From NCBI RefSeq assembly GCF_015686655.1, contig NZ_JADPMP010000006.1, forward strand, positions 62,001 to 126,000: a stretch of 64,000 nt of DNA. Reading direction: 5' to 3'. The notes below the pieces were generated by a model. That model made no database searches and was not told the DNA's origin. It saw only the letters and a program-made list of their open reading frames with translations. Below are positions 1-7,885 of the stretch, one piece after another (the first letter of the stretch is position 1; every line of letters begins with the position of its first letter). Source of the DNA: Pontibacter sp. FD36. GTDB taxonomy: Bacteria > Bacteroidota > Bacteroidia > Cytophagales > Hymenobacteraceae. The position numbers and the translations under genes were made by a program.

Positions 1-679
1 GGCCTGCCAGGTCTTTTAACTTACCAGCACGGTCGAGGTGCACCATCATACGGTCGATGCTGTAGAGGTACTCGTCCACATCTTCCAGAAACAGAATCTT
101 GCCCTTGGTCGTGAAATCGGAGCTGGTGCCGGAGACGTTATGCAGGAGCGCCAGGTTACCACCGATCAGCTGCCCTTCGGCTATACCTGTGCGGTTGAAG
201 GCATGGGGGGCGGTGCTATAGCTAAGTTCCTCGCCGAAGAGCACACGACGCAGGCTGTCCAGCGCCTCTTCTGTTCCTTTCGGGAAGAGCAAGGGCATAA
301 TCCCGTGCACGCTTTCTATACCTAGGCTGTGGATGTGGCAAAGGAGAGAGGTAATATCGCTGAAGCCAACCACCCACTTTGGGTGCTTCTGAAAATGACT
401 GAAATCTACCTGATCGAGAATGCGGGTGGTGCCGTAACCGCCACGGGCACAAATGATCGCCTTGATATCAGGGCGGTCGAGGGCCTGCTGCAGGTCCTGC
501 AGGCGCAGCGCATCGTCGCCGGCAAACACACCATATTGTGCTCCTACTGTAGGGCCAACTTCTACTTCCAGTCCCCAGCCTTTGAGTATGTCGATGGCGG
601 CAGCTATTTCTTCGTGGCTGATAAGTCGGGCGGTAGCGATGATGGCGATTTTGTCGCCGGGCTGTAGTGGTGTGATCAT
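1..679 (-). CDS. LD-carboxypeptidase (peptidase S66 family), 3' end missing
   Basis: The gene starts at ATG 679 and runs off the left edge, so 226 codons are visible and the C-terminus is missing. Peptidase S66 enzymes cleave the L,D bond of muropeptide tetrapeptides during murein recycling; some relatives (MccF) cleave microcin C. The visible part holds the expected N-terminal half: a Rossmann-like start (GDKIAIIATA, about residues 8-17), the RGGYG turn (79-83), the nucleophile-elbow motif GFSD with Ser107, and LFLED with the probable catalytic Glu199. The catalytic His would lie in the missing part. No signal peptide is seen, so it is probably cytoplasmic. It is divergent from the AbgT transporter gene, 166 bases away. 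Family assignment is firm, but murein versus microcin-type substrate cannot be told. Confidence 0.88.
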   Translation of the reverse strand, partial: MITPLQPGDKIAIIATARLISHEEIAAAIDILKGWGLEVEVGPTVGAQYGVFAGDDALRLQDLQQALDRPDIKAIICARGGYGTTRILDQVDFSHFQKHPKWVVGFSDITSLLCHIHSLGIESVHGIMPLLFPKGTEEALDSLRRVLFGEELSYSTAPHAFNRTGIAEGQLIGGNLALLHNVSGTSSDFTTKGKILFLEDVDEYLYSIDRMMVHLDRAGKLKDLAG

Positions 680-845
680 GGGTAAAGCAATTTTTGATGA
701 TAAACGAAGGTATGGCTTTTTGTTAAAATTTGCGAGGCTGCAAAATTTTGGGCAATTTCGGAACCCCGTTTGCTATGGCCTTGACTGCCCGGCACCTGTA
801 CCTGCACAGGCGCTGTGTGGGCGGGAACCTTAAACCAACCTTTTT

Positions 846-2378
846 ATGACCCAAATCAAGAAAAAAAAGTCAGGAATTGACAAGTTCCTATCCATAGTGG
901 AGCGCATCGGCAACGCCCTGCCGCACCCAGCCACGCTGTTTGCAGGCTTCGCGCTGCTCGTGATCATCCTGTCGTGGGTAGCCAGTTTGTTCGATCTGGC
1001 GGTGACGCACCCGGGCACAGGCAAGATCATAACACCGGTTAACCTGCTCTCTACCGAAGGCCTGCACATGATCCTGACCCGCATGGTGACCAACTTCACT
1101 GACTTCGCCCCGCTGGGTACGGTACTTGTTTCCTTGCTAGGTATAGGTATAGCCGAGGGCACCGGCCTGATTGGTGCGGTACTGCGTCTGGTGGTGCTTT
1201 CATCGCCAAAGCGACTGCTCACCTTCGTGATCGTGTTTGCGGGTGTTATCTCCAACACGGCTTCTGAAGTGGGTTACGTGCTGCTGGTGCCACTGGCGGC
1301 GGTGATCTTCTTGGCGGCCGGCCGTAATCCGCTGGCTGGTCTGGCGGCTGCTTTTGCGGGTGTATCTGGTGGCTACAGTGCCAACCTGCTGCTGGGTACT
1401 ATCGACCCACTGTTGGCTGGTCTGTCTACAGAGGCGGCCCGCATCATTGATGCCGACTATACTGTGAATCCGGCGGCCAACTATTACTTCATGTTCGTTT
1501 CTACCTTCCTGGTGGCTGGTTTGGGTACCTGGGTGACCGAAAAAATAGTGATACCGAGGCTGGGCGAGTACAACGGCGACGAAAAGCCACAGAGTATCGA
1601 TCGTCTGAACAGTCAGGAGAAGCGTGGTCTGCTTTACGCCTCCCTCGCCATTTTGGCCTCCATTGCCTTTGTATTGGGTGGTTTGTTGCCGGAGGATGGC
1701 TACCTGCGCAACCCGGAGACGGGTGAGATACTTAACTCGCCATTCATGTCAGGTATAGTGGCCTTCATTTTCCTGCTTTCGGCTATTGGTGGTATCGCCT
1801 ATGGTATAGGCGCCAAAACTATCAAAAACGACAGCGACGTAATGCGTGGCATGTCCAAGTCAATGGAGACGCTGGGTTCTTACATTGTGCTTGTGTTCTT
1901 TGCGGCGCAGTTCGTAGCCTACTTTAACTGGACCAACTTGGGTCTGATTCTGGCAATTAACGGGGCTGATGTGCTGCAGACTATGGGCCTGAGTGAGATT
2001 CCGCTGATGATCATGTTCATCCTGGTGGCGGCTGTGATCAACCTCGTGATGGGCTCTGCCTCGGCTAAGTGGGCGATCATGGCGCCGGTATTCATTCCGA
2101 TGTTTATGCTGCTGGGTTATTCGCCGGAGTTCACGCAGGTGGCCTACCGCATCGGTGACAGCGTAACCAATATTATCTCGCCGATGATGTCGTACTTCGC
2201 CCTGATCGTGGCATTTATACAGCGCTATGACAAGAACGCAGGTATAGGCACTGTAATCTCGACGATGCTTCCTTACTCAATCGTTTTCTTTATCGGCTGG
2301 GTGGTACTGCTGATTATCTGGATTATGATTGGTCTGCCAATAGGTCCGGGTGCCGAGATGTACATAACGCAGCCTTAA
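846..2378 (+). CDS. AbgT-family transporter (p-aminobenzoyl-glutamate type)
   Basis: This 510-residue inner-membrane protein has the length and start of the AbgT/YdaH/MtrF family ([19 protein letters not shown] near residue 25). It has about a dozen hydrophobic segments. The conserved [12 protein letters not shown] stretch lies near residue 140. The [13 protein letters not shown] hairpin lies near 440, followed by two final membrane spans. Family members import p-aminobenzoyl-glutamate, a folate breakdown product, or in other studied cases export sulfonamides and related compounds using an ion gradient. ATG 846 is followed by a lysine-rich cytoplasmic start, which fits. It stands alone, with a strong hairpin terminator just after its stop. 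Family is sure; direction and substrate are open. Confidence 0.92.
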   Translation: MTQIKKKKSGIDKFLSIVERIGNALPHPATLFAGFALLVIILSWVASLFDLAVTHPGTGKIITPVNLLSTEGLHMILTRMVTNFTDFAPLGTVLVSLLGIGIAEGTGLIGAVLRLVVLSSPKRLLTFVIVFAGVISNTASEVGYVLLVPLAAVIFLAAGRNPLAGLAAAFAGVSGGYSANLLLGTIDPLLAGLSTEAARIIDADYTVNPAANYYFMFVSTFLVAGLGTWVTEKIVIPRLGEYNGDEKPQSIDRLNSQEKRGLLYASLAILASIAFVLGGLLPEDGYLRNPETGEILNSPFMSGIVAFIFLLSAIGGIAYGIGAKTIKNDSDVMRGMSKSMETLGSYIVLVFFAAQFVAYFNWTNLGLILAINGADVLQTMGLSEIPLMIMFILVAAVINLVMGSASAKWAIMAPVFIPMFMLLGYSPEFTQVAYRIGDSVTNIISPMMSYFALIVAFIQRYDKNAGIGTVISTMLPYSIVFFIGWVVLLIIWIMIGLPIGPGAEMYITQP

Positions 2379-2390
2379 CAGGTATGCGAC

Positions 2391-2439
2391 AAAACAGAAC
2401 AGCCGGTGCGGGATATACCTGCACCGGCTGTTCTGTTTT
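2391..2439. terminator. Bidirectional intrinsic terminator
   Basis: A perfect 19-bp inverted repeat (arms 2391-2409 and 2421-2439) with an 11-base loop begins AAAA and ends TTTT. It can therefore end transcription both of the AbgT gene and of the convergent barrel protein gene. The loop contains TATACCT. Confidence 0.9.
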
Positions 2440-2473
2440 GAAGTAGCTTGATTGCTGAACTAAAGGCTATACA

Positions 2474-3076
2474 TTAAAACAGCTTCAGTCCCAAACTCAG
2501 CAGGATCTGTTCATTAGCCAGGTCATAGTTACTCTGTATAGACGGATCTGAGTAATTGCGATTGATGCGCTCGTAACGCACATCTACGGTCAGGCGCTGT
2601 ATATCGAGGCCTATACCTGCCTGGTAGCCCCAGTCAGAGCCTGACATAAAACTCTTGATACTCTGTCCCTCCTGGCGTGCGCTCAATAGATTGGAGGCGA
2701 CCGGACCTGCCTGTATACGAACCAGGTTGGCAATGCTTATACCTGCCATAATGGGCACATCGAGCCGGTTAAATTTGATGTCGGATACACGGTTTGTAAT
2801 GGAGGTGTTGGGATTAGATTCCAGTCGTCCGCCGGTTTGCGTGAAAATAGCTTCAGGCTGTATAAAAAAGCCCAGAATGTTGACGCGGGCAAAAGCACCG
2901 GCATGGTAACTGGTTACAGATTCCTTGTTGGCGTACTCAGCGGGGTTGCTGGTGACATCATGCACACTCACACTAGAGGAACCCACGCCAGCTTTCAGAC
3001 CTCCGGTTAAAAACTGTGCCTGTGCCGCCGTACTCAGGGCAACAAGCGCAAATATAGTTAGCACTAAATTTTTCAT
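2474..3076 (-). CDS. PorT-like outer membrane beta-barrel protein
   Basis: The 200-residue protein starts with a clear signal peptide (MKNLVLTIFALVALSTAAQA, cleavage before QF near residue 20). A barrel-like pattern follows, with alternating hydrophobic strands and glycine or serine turns, ending IQLLSLGLKLF-like in an aromatic residue as outer-membrane barrels do (actual end LSLGLKLF). Length and layout fit the PorT/OMP_b-brl_2 group common in Bacteroidota. That group is named after a gingipain-secretion protein, but most members have no known role. It is a single gene between two convergent neighbours, with no partner to suggest a job. Barrel fold is likely and function unknown. Confidence 0.75.
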   Translation of the reverse strand: MKNLVLTIFALVALSTAAQAQFLTGGLKAGVGSSSVSVHDVTSNPAEYANKESVTSYHAGAFARVNILGFFIQPEAIFTQTGGRLESNPNTSITNRVSDIKFNRLDVPIMAGISIANLVRIQAGPVASNLLSARQEGQSIKSFMSGSDWGYQAGIGLDIQRLTVDVRYERINRNYSDPSIQSNYDLANEQILLSLGLKLF

Positions 3077-3285
3077 AGCTATTAGATTAGTTTCAAATTT
3101 TTATACCGAAGCCAAATCGGCACAGGTATAACGAATGATCAATAGCTTTTTAGTACGTAACCATGTAAATATAGGGTATACAGTATTAAATTATGGTACT
3201 ATTCCTTTGTTTTGCTGGCTGTTAATGTAGGCTGTGATCTCATGATCCAGTCATTCCATCAGGTATAACCTTCGGATTAATCAGG

Positions 3286-3678
3286 TTATCCTTCTACACT
3301 TAGTATAGCCGTAGCCTCAATTTCCACGAGTTGCTCCGGCTTGATTAGTGCCCGCACTTCTACCATGGTTGAGGCTGGCTTGATATCTCTGAAAAACTCA
3401 CCGTGAGCACGACCGACCGCCTCCCATTGGCTAATGTCGGTCACATAGATGCGGGTTCGCACCACCTGCTGCATTGTAGCGCCGGCTTCTTGAAGCGCCT
3501 TTTCTATCTTTTGGAGGATATACCGGGTCTGCTCGTAAGCATCGCCTATACCGATCACCTGATCGCCTTCAGTAGCTGTAGTGCCCGCCACCTCCACTAT
3601 ATTGCCAACACGCACAGCACGGCTATACCCAATACTGTCTTCCCACACAGCGCCAGAAGAAATGTTTTGTCTTTTCAT
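3286..3678 (-). CDS. RidA family protein (YjgF/YER057c/UK114)
   Basis: At 130 residues this is full length for the RidA family, small trimeric proteins. Those with the key arginine hydrolyse reactive enamine or imine intermediates from amino-acid metabolism. The sequence shows the family core: VEVAGTTA near residue 28, a long helix (AYEQTRYILQKIEKALQEAG, about 48-67), then VVRTRIYVTDISQWEAVG (72-89) and KPASTMVEVRALIKPEQLVEIEATAI at the end. The TRIYVTDI stretch and the final EIEATA match active-site regions in the family. It is a single gene on its strand. Whether it is a true RidA deaminase or one of the Rid2-7 groups cannot be decided from this alone. Confidence 0.9.
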   Translation of the reverse strand: MKRQNISSGAVWEDSIGYSRAVRVGNIVEVAGTTATEGDQVIGIGDAYEQTRYILQKIEKALQEAGATMQQVVRTRIYVTDISQWEAVGRAHGEFFRDIKPASTMVEVRALIKPEQLVEIEATAILSVEG

Positions 3679-3770
3679 AGAACATAGAAAGTTAAAGAGT
3701 TAGAAAGGTATACCGTCGTAGGGACAGGTGGCGACCCCATGCCGTCAGCTTAAGGAATATGGGAAAGCTG

Positions 3771-3856
3771 ATTCGGATATATTTGTCCGAATCTAAACTG
3801 CTGCGGGTCTCCAGACCCGCGTATGCCGACACACGTGGATTAGGAAATCCCCTAAT
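3771..3856. repeat. Cluster of three short palindromes in the 3679-4084 gap
   Basis: The 406-base gap between RidA and the radical SAM gene holds three consecutive inverted repeats. The first is ATTCGGA/TCCGAAT (3771-3777 and 3786-3792). The second is GCGGGTCT-cc-AGACCCGC (3803-3820). The third is ATTAGG/CCTAAT (3839-3844 and 3851-3856). The GGGTCTnnAGACCC core resembles palindromes at 10.15 kb and 48.9 kb. The short reading frames here on both strands look non-coding. I read the stretch as decayed intergenic repeat DNA. Confidence 0.5.
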
Positions 3857-4056
3857 GTCTACTTTCAGATTGATAAATCCGAAAGAGCTCTCCCTTAAGT
3901 TGACCACATTGGGGCGCGACCTGCCCGAATCGTACACCTGGCAATCAACAATTTAAAGATAAAAGCCATTTAACCAACAGCCCTTAAAGAAACGATGTAT
4001 TATCAGGAATTTCAGCATCCAACCCGCTTCTATACCTGATACTCCGGTAGAATCCT

Positions 4057-4064
4057 TAATTTTG
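4057..4064 (+). promoter_or_regulatory. Bacteroidota -7 box TAATTTTG
   Basis: TAATTTTG matches the TAnnTTTG -7 box of the Bacteroidota primary sigma factor and sits 20 bases before ATG 4085. No good -33 TTG lies at the usual distance. Confidence 0.45.
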
Positions 4065-4084
4065 AGTGAACAACTCTCTACCAG

Positions 4085-5068
4085 ATGCGCCTGAGATCGA
4101 AACCTGTGCTTTGCAACTATTACGTTACCTACCGCTGTAACGCAAAGTGCTCGTTTTGTGATATCTGGGAGAAGCCTTCGCCTTACATTACGTTGGAGGA
4201 CGTTGAGAAAAACCTGCGTGATCTGAAGCAACTGGGAGTGCAGGTGATCGACTTTACGGGCGGCGAGCCTTTGCTGCACCGCCAGATCGATCAGATGCTG
4301 GGCATGGCACACGACATGGGCTTCATCACCACGCTCACTACCAACGGTATGCTATACCCTAAGCTGGCGGAACGCCTTAAGGGTAAGATCGACATGCTGC
4401 ACTTCTCGCTAGACTCGGCACATAAGGAGGAACACGACACTGGTCGGGGTGTGGCCTGCTATGATTTTGTGATGGAATCGATACAGGTGGCAAAACGGCT
4501 GGGCGAGCGACCGGATATTCTTTTCACAGTATTCCGACACAATCTGGACCAGCTCGAAGAGGTATACCGGACCATTACGCAGCCCAACAAGCTGATGCTG
4601 ATCATCAACCCGGCCTTTGAGTACAATGAGGTGGCAGTAGGAGAGCAGCTTACAGAGGAAGAACTGGACTACCTGACAGCTTTTGGAAAGCGCAAGGGCG
4701 TATACATGAACGAGGGCTTTGTGCAGCTGCGCCGCGACGGAGGAAATAAGGTAGCAGATCCGGTTTGCAAAGCAGCCAGCACCACGTTGGTCATCTCACC
4801 TGAAAATGAACTCGTACTGCCCTGCTATCACCTGGGCACCAAAAGCTTCCCGATTCAGGGCAAATTGGAAGAGCTATACCTGAGCCAGGAGGTGGAGGAA
4901 CTGAAGCAGTTAGAGGGACGATTGCCGGCCTGCGAGGGCTGCACCATCAACTGCTACATGCAACCCAGCTTTGCCGTAGAAATAAACAAGTACTTCTGGA
5001 AGGCCCTGCCCAGTACCCTCAAATACAACCTGAGCAAAGGGACGTGGAAGCGTCTTTTGAAATCATAA
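4085..5068 (+). CDS. Radical SAM protein with SPASM-like C-terminal cysteines
   Basis: The 327-residue protein carries the radical SAM [4Fe-4S] signature CNAKCSFC (Cys18, Cys22, Cys25). The TGGEPLLH motif follows near residue 60; it contacts S-adenosylmethionine. The family generates a 5'-deoxyadenosyl radical to modify a substrate. The C-terminal third has extra cysteines (ADPVCKAAS, LPCYHLG, PACEGCTINC), as in SPASM/twitch domains that bind a further cluster. The gamma-carbonic-anhydrase-like gene follows 9 bases downstream, so the two are surely cotranscribed. No peptide precursor is recognisable nearby. Class is certain and substrate unknown. Confidence 0.9.
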   Translation: MRLRSKPVLCNYYVTYRCNAKCSFCDIWEKPSPYITLEDVEKNLRDLKQLGVQVIDFTGGEPLLHRQIDQMLGMAHDMGFITTLTTNGMLYPKLAERLKGKIDMLHFSLDSAHKEEHDTGRGVACYDFVMESIQVAKRLGERPDILFTVFRHNLDQLEEVYRTITQPNKLMLIINPAFEYNEVAVGEQLTEEELDYLTAFGKRKGVYMNEGFVQLRRDGGNKVADPVCKAASTTLVISPENELVLPCYHLGTKSFPIQGKLEELYLSQEVEELKQLEGRLPACEGCTINCYMQPSFAVEINKYFWKALPSTLKYNLSKGTWKRLLKS

Positions 5069-5077
5069 ACTTAAGAT

Positions 5078-5599
5078 ATGCCAGTTATACTTCCTGTGAA
5101 AGGTATAAGCCCGCAGATGGGCGAAGATTGCTTTGTGGCCGAAAACGCTACGATTGTGGGTGATGTGGTGATGGGCCGCGAGTGCTCCGTTTGGTTCAAT
5201 GCCGTGATCCGGGGCGATGTGAATGCGATCCGGATCGGTGATAAAACGAACATCCAGGATGGTGCCGTGATCCACTGCACTTACCAGAAAGCCGCCACAA
5301 CGATTGGTAGCAACGTATCCATCGGGCACAACGCCATTGTGCATGGCTGTACGGTGGAGGACAATGTGCTGATCGGGATGGGATCCATTGTGATGGACAA
5401 TGCGCTGGTGCAGAAGAACTGTATCGTAGCGGCAGGTGCTATTGTGCTGGAGAACACCGTGTGTGAGTCTGGCTTCATATACGCCGGTATACCTGCCAAG
5501 AAGGTAAAACAATTGAGTCAGGAGCAGATCGATGGCCTGGATAAAGTGGCCAATAACTATGTAATGTACAGCGGCTGGTTTACTAATCCGGAGGTATAG
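5078..5599 (+). CDS. Gamma carbonic anhydrase family protein (hexapeptide repeat)
   Basis: The 173 residues form a left-handed beta-helix of hexapeptide repeats. Examples are the turns around AVIRGDVNAIRIGDKTNIQDG (about 43-63) and AVIHCTYQKAATTIGSNVSIGHNAIVHG (64-91). The length equals that of the gamma-CA-like group (PaaY, YrdA, CaiE relatives). The metal-ligand positions are visible: His66 in VIHC, His89 in SIGHN and His94 in IVHG. Such proteins are trimeric zinc or iron proteins. Some hydrate CO2, many have no proven activity, and some assist metal enzymes or thioesters. Coupling to a radical SAM gene is suggestive, but I infer no specific pathway. Confidence 0.88.
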   Translation: MPVILPVKGISPQMGEDCFVAENATIVGDVVMGRECSVWFNAVIRGDVNAIRIGDKTNIQDGAVIHCTYQKAATTIGSNVSIGHNAIVHGCTVEDNVLIGMGSIVMDNALVQKNCIVAAGAIVLENTVCESGFIYAGIPAKKVKQLSQEQIDGLDKVANNYVMYSGWFTNPEV

Positions 5600-5604
5600 G
5601 AGCA

Positions 5605-5645
5605 AAAAACGAAGGCTATACTGCACAGGTATAGCCTTCGTTTTT
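5605..5645. terminator. Bidirectional terminator between convergent genes
   Basis: A perfect 16-bp stem (arms 5605-5620 and 5630-5645) is closed by a 9-base loop, with an A-run on one side and a T-run on the other. The right arm reaches into the stop codon of the convergent CorC-type gene (5644-5646). The stem contains GGCTATA/TATAGCC, close to the window-wide AGGTATA motif. Confidence 0.9.
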
Positions 5646-6981
5646 AATAGTTTGGTTCCTCAGTTTGCGGTTCTATTTGGGATCGGAAGTCGTCCCTGAT
5701 CGTAAAGAGTACCCATTCCACACGGCGGTCAGATTTTTCCAGCACCCGGATCGCATACTCATTGAACTCTGCTATTTCGTTTGCATCTTCTGGTATATGG
5801 CCGTAGATCATGGTCACAAAGCCACCTACCGTTTCATAATCCTCCCCTTCAGGCAGCGCAAAAGGCAGATAGTCGTTCGCGTCTGACACAGGGGCGGCGC
5901 CATTGACGCGGTATTCAAAGTCACTTAGGCGCTCCACAATAGGCACCTCCTCGTCGTATTCGTCCTGAATTTCGCCTACCAGCTCCTCAATGATGTCTTC
6001 TATGGTCACGATGCCCGACACACCGCCAAACTCATCGGTCACGATGGCCATGTGCATGTGGCGGCGCTGGAACTGCTGCAGGAGGCGTGGAATCTTCTTC
6101 GTCTCCGGAACAAAATAAGCCGGGCGCATCAGCTTTTCAATGATGATCGGCTCACCCAGGCGCATCAGACTCAGGATATCCTTGACATACAGAACCCCTA
6201 CAATATTGTCGATGGAGCCGTCATAGACTGGTAAACGTGAGTAGCCTTCTTCAAAAATAAGCTCCATCAGTTCCGGCTCGGGAATGTTCACATCAATGGC
6301 CACCATACGTGTGCGAGGTACCATGATCTGCTTCACCATGCGCTCGTTAAATTCAAACACGTTCTCGAGCAGCTCGTGCTGAGAGTCAACCAGTAATCCG
6401 CCCTCCGCACTTTGTTCAAAGAGCAGTCGGAGTTCTTCAGGGGAGTGTACCTCTGAGCCATGCACGGGACGAATACCCATAGAGCGAAGCACCAGGTTGG
6501 CAAAGCCGTTGAGAACCCAGATGAAAGGTCGGAACAGGTAATAGAAGAAACGAAGCGGCAGCGTAATGGCCAGCGTTGTGGCTTCAGACCGCTGAATGGC
6601 CAGCGACTTGGGCGCCAACTCACCAAACACGATGTGCAACACCGTGATAATGGCGAAGGAGATCGGAAGGGCTATTTTATGGGCTAGTGCCTCACTGCCC
6701 TGGAAGCCAAAGAAATTCATCACATTGATCACGATCTGTGACACTACGCTTTCGCCGATCCAACCCAGACCGAGCGATGCCAGGGTGATGCCGAGCTGTG
6801 TCGCCGACAAATAGGCATCGAGGTGGGTGAGCATGTGTTGGGCCAGCCTGGCCATAGAACTGCCAGCCTGTGCCCGGAGTTCGATTTGTGAGGCCCGCAC
6901 TTTCACGATCGCAAACTCCGCCGCCACAAAAAAGCCGTTAAGCAATACCAGAAATATAGTGAGTAGGATGTTTAGAATCAT
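5644..6981 (-). CDS. CorC/HlyC-type CBS-domain membrane protein (CNNM family)
   Basis: The 445-residue protein shows the standard order. A DUF21/CNNM membrane domain with about four spans occupies residues 1-190 (start MILNILLTIFLVLLNGFFVAAEF). A CBS pair lies at about 205-325 (IMVPRTRMVAIDV; HMHMAIVTDEFGGVSGIVTIEDIIEE). A CorC_HlyC C-terminal domain lies at about 340-430 (FEYRVNGAAPVSDANDYL). CNNM/CorC proteins take part in Mg2+ or Co2+ movement, with ATP-Mg bound by the CBS pair; the old hemolysin label has little support. The gene stands alone in the inner membrane, convergent with the carbonic anhydrase gene. Family is sure; the ion is inferred from relatives. Confidence 0.9.
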   Translation of the reverse strand: MILNILLTIFLVLLNGFFVAAEFAIVKVRASQIELRAQAGSSMARLAQHMLTHLDAYLSATQLGITLASLGLGWIGESVVSQIVINVMNFFGFQGSEALAHKIALPISFAIITVLHIVFGELAPKSLAIQRSEATTLAITLPLRFFYYLFRPFIWVLNGFANLVLRSMGIRPVHGSEVHSPEELRLLFEQSAEGGLLVDSQHELLENVFEFNERMVKQIMVPRTRMVAIDVNIPEPELMELIFEEGYSRLPVYDGSIDNIVGVLYVKDILSLMRLGEPIIIEKLMRPAYFVPETKKIPRLLQQFQRRHMHMAIVTDEFGGVSGIVTIEDIIEELVGEIQDEYDEEVPIVERLSDFEYRVNGAAPVSDANDYLPFALPEGEDYETVGGFVTMIYGHIPEDANEIAEFNEYAIRVLEKSDRRVEWVLFTIRDDFRSQIEPQTEEPNY

Positions 6982-7117
6982 AGCGTGTTACGGCGCGGTT
7001 TGCTTCCGGCTGCGTAAAATTAAGCTAAAATACGTGGTTTTACTATATATGTATGTGCTATTGGCAAGATTACATGCAGCTGGTATAGTAGCCTATGCCT
7101 GCAGGGCTTTGTCTTAA

Positions 7118-7153
7118 AACAAGAAAAGGTGCCACAGGGCACCTTTTCTTGTT
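7118..7153 (-). terminator. Terminator of the 7171-7482 gene
   Basis: A perfect 16-bp stem (7118-7133 and 7138-7153) with a 4-base loop ends in a T-rich tract in minus-strand reading. It lies 17 bases past the stop of the small hypothetical gene. Confidence 0.85.
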
Positions 7154-7170
7154 GATACATCTTCAGGTGG

Positions 7171-7482
7171 TTAGTATTGAACCTGCATGGCGGGTGCCTG
7201 GGCGGTGCTGAACAACTCGCGGGCATTTTCCGGCGAAAGGAGGGGCATGAAGATAGCCTTAGCCTCTGCTTCGGAGATCATTCTATAAACATGCTCTGAA
7301 GAAGTATCGAGGAAGGGATTGCAGAAGGAGTAAATAAATTCGTCTGAGAAAGTGCGGTACACAATATGAAAGTTGTGCTTCTCGTCGCGAGCAAGCTTGA
7401 TCGCTTTGAAAGTAAAATCAAGTTCTTTGCCGCAGACAGTTTTGATAGTGGTGAATTCCTTTGGCTGAAAGTCTGTATTCAT
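7171..7482 (-). CDS. Small hypothetical protein, 103 residues
   Basis: I do not recognise a family. The protein is soluble, with no signal peptide or membrane span. It has a mixed composition with several aromatic residues (FHIVYRTFSDEFIYSFCNPF, about 37-56) and a run of helix-prone residues near 66-76 (ISEAEAKAIF). Two cysteines (Cys17, Cys54) are far apart. A strong terminator follows the stop, which supports a real expressed gene. It stands alone between the CorC-type gene and the DsbD promoter region. Coding is likely because codon use matches neighbours and no competing frame exists. Confidence 0.65.
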   Translation of the reverse strand: MNTDFQPKEFTTIKTVCGKELDFTFKAIKLARDEKHNFHIVYRTFSDEFIYSFCNPFLDTSSEHVYRMISEAEAKAIFMPLLSPENARELFSTAQAPAMQVQY

Positions 7483-7885
7483 AGTTTTGAATGTAGGTTT
7501 TGTAAATAATCCAGTATAAAATATACGTTTGGATAGCTCTTAAAATTCCCCGTCTGGCCAAAGAAGCTCTTTATATCCGTGAACGGCACGGAATAGCGGG
7601 TGAGAGTCAGAGTATTGGCTACCAGAGGCTTAGTATGCGTGCATACGATAATGGAACGTGGGTTTATAAGTGAACTAACAGTCTGAGAGTCTGTTTAGAA
7701 ACTACCTGCTGTTAGTTTCTGTTATTTATAGCATCAGGACCGGCTTTTGAGGGCAATAGCTTGTCATCTGTCTATTAGGTTGGATCGATGCAGCCAGAGA
7801 GATGGGGCTTTCGATCAAAATCTCTACTTTTGTAGTGAGGCTTTCGGGCTTCCTTGATCTTGATAAATTAACTAGATATACCCTT
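7483..7885. other. 403-base gap upstream of dsbD
   Basis: It contains no credible gene. ACTAACAG and CTGTTAGT form a weak 8-bp inverted repeat near 7670-7720. TACTTTTG at 7825-7832 is a candidate -7 box for dsbD. Nothing else is recognised. Confidence 0.5.
7825..7832 (+). promoter_or_regulatory. -7 box TACTTTTG upstream of dsbD
   Basis: It matches TAnnTTTG, 53 bases before ATG 7886. Because it lies inside the longer possible frame that opens at 7802, it supports the later start. A -33 element is not convincing. Confidence 0.5.

Noticed and set aside
3692..3956. Two overlapping short frames on opposite strands between RidA and the radical SAM gene
   Set aside because: They cover the palindrome cluster; neither has codon bias or a family match.
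7802..7885. Longer N-terminus for DsbD
   Set aside because: The added 28 residues would push the signal peptide inside and contain the promoter-like TACTTTTG box.
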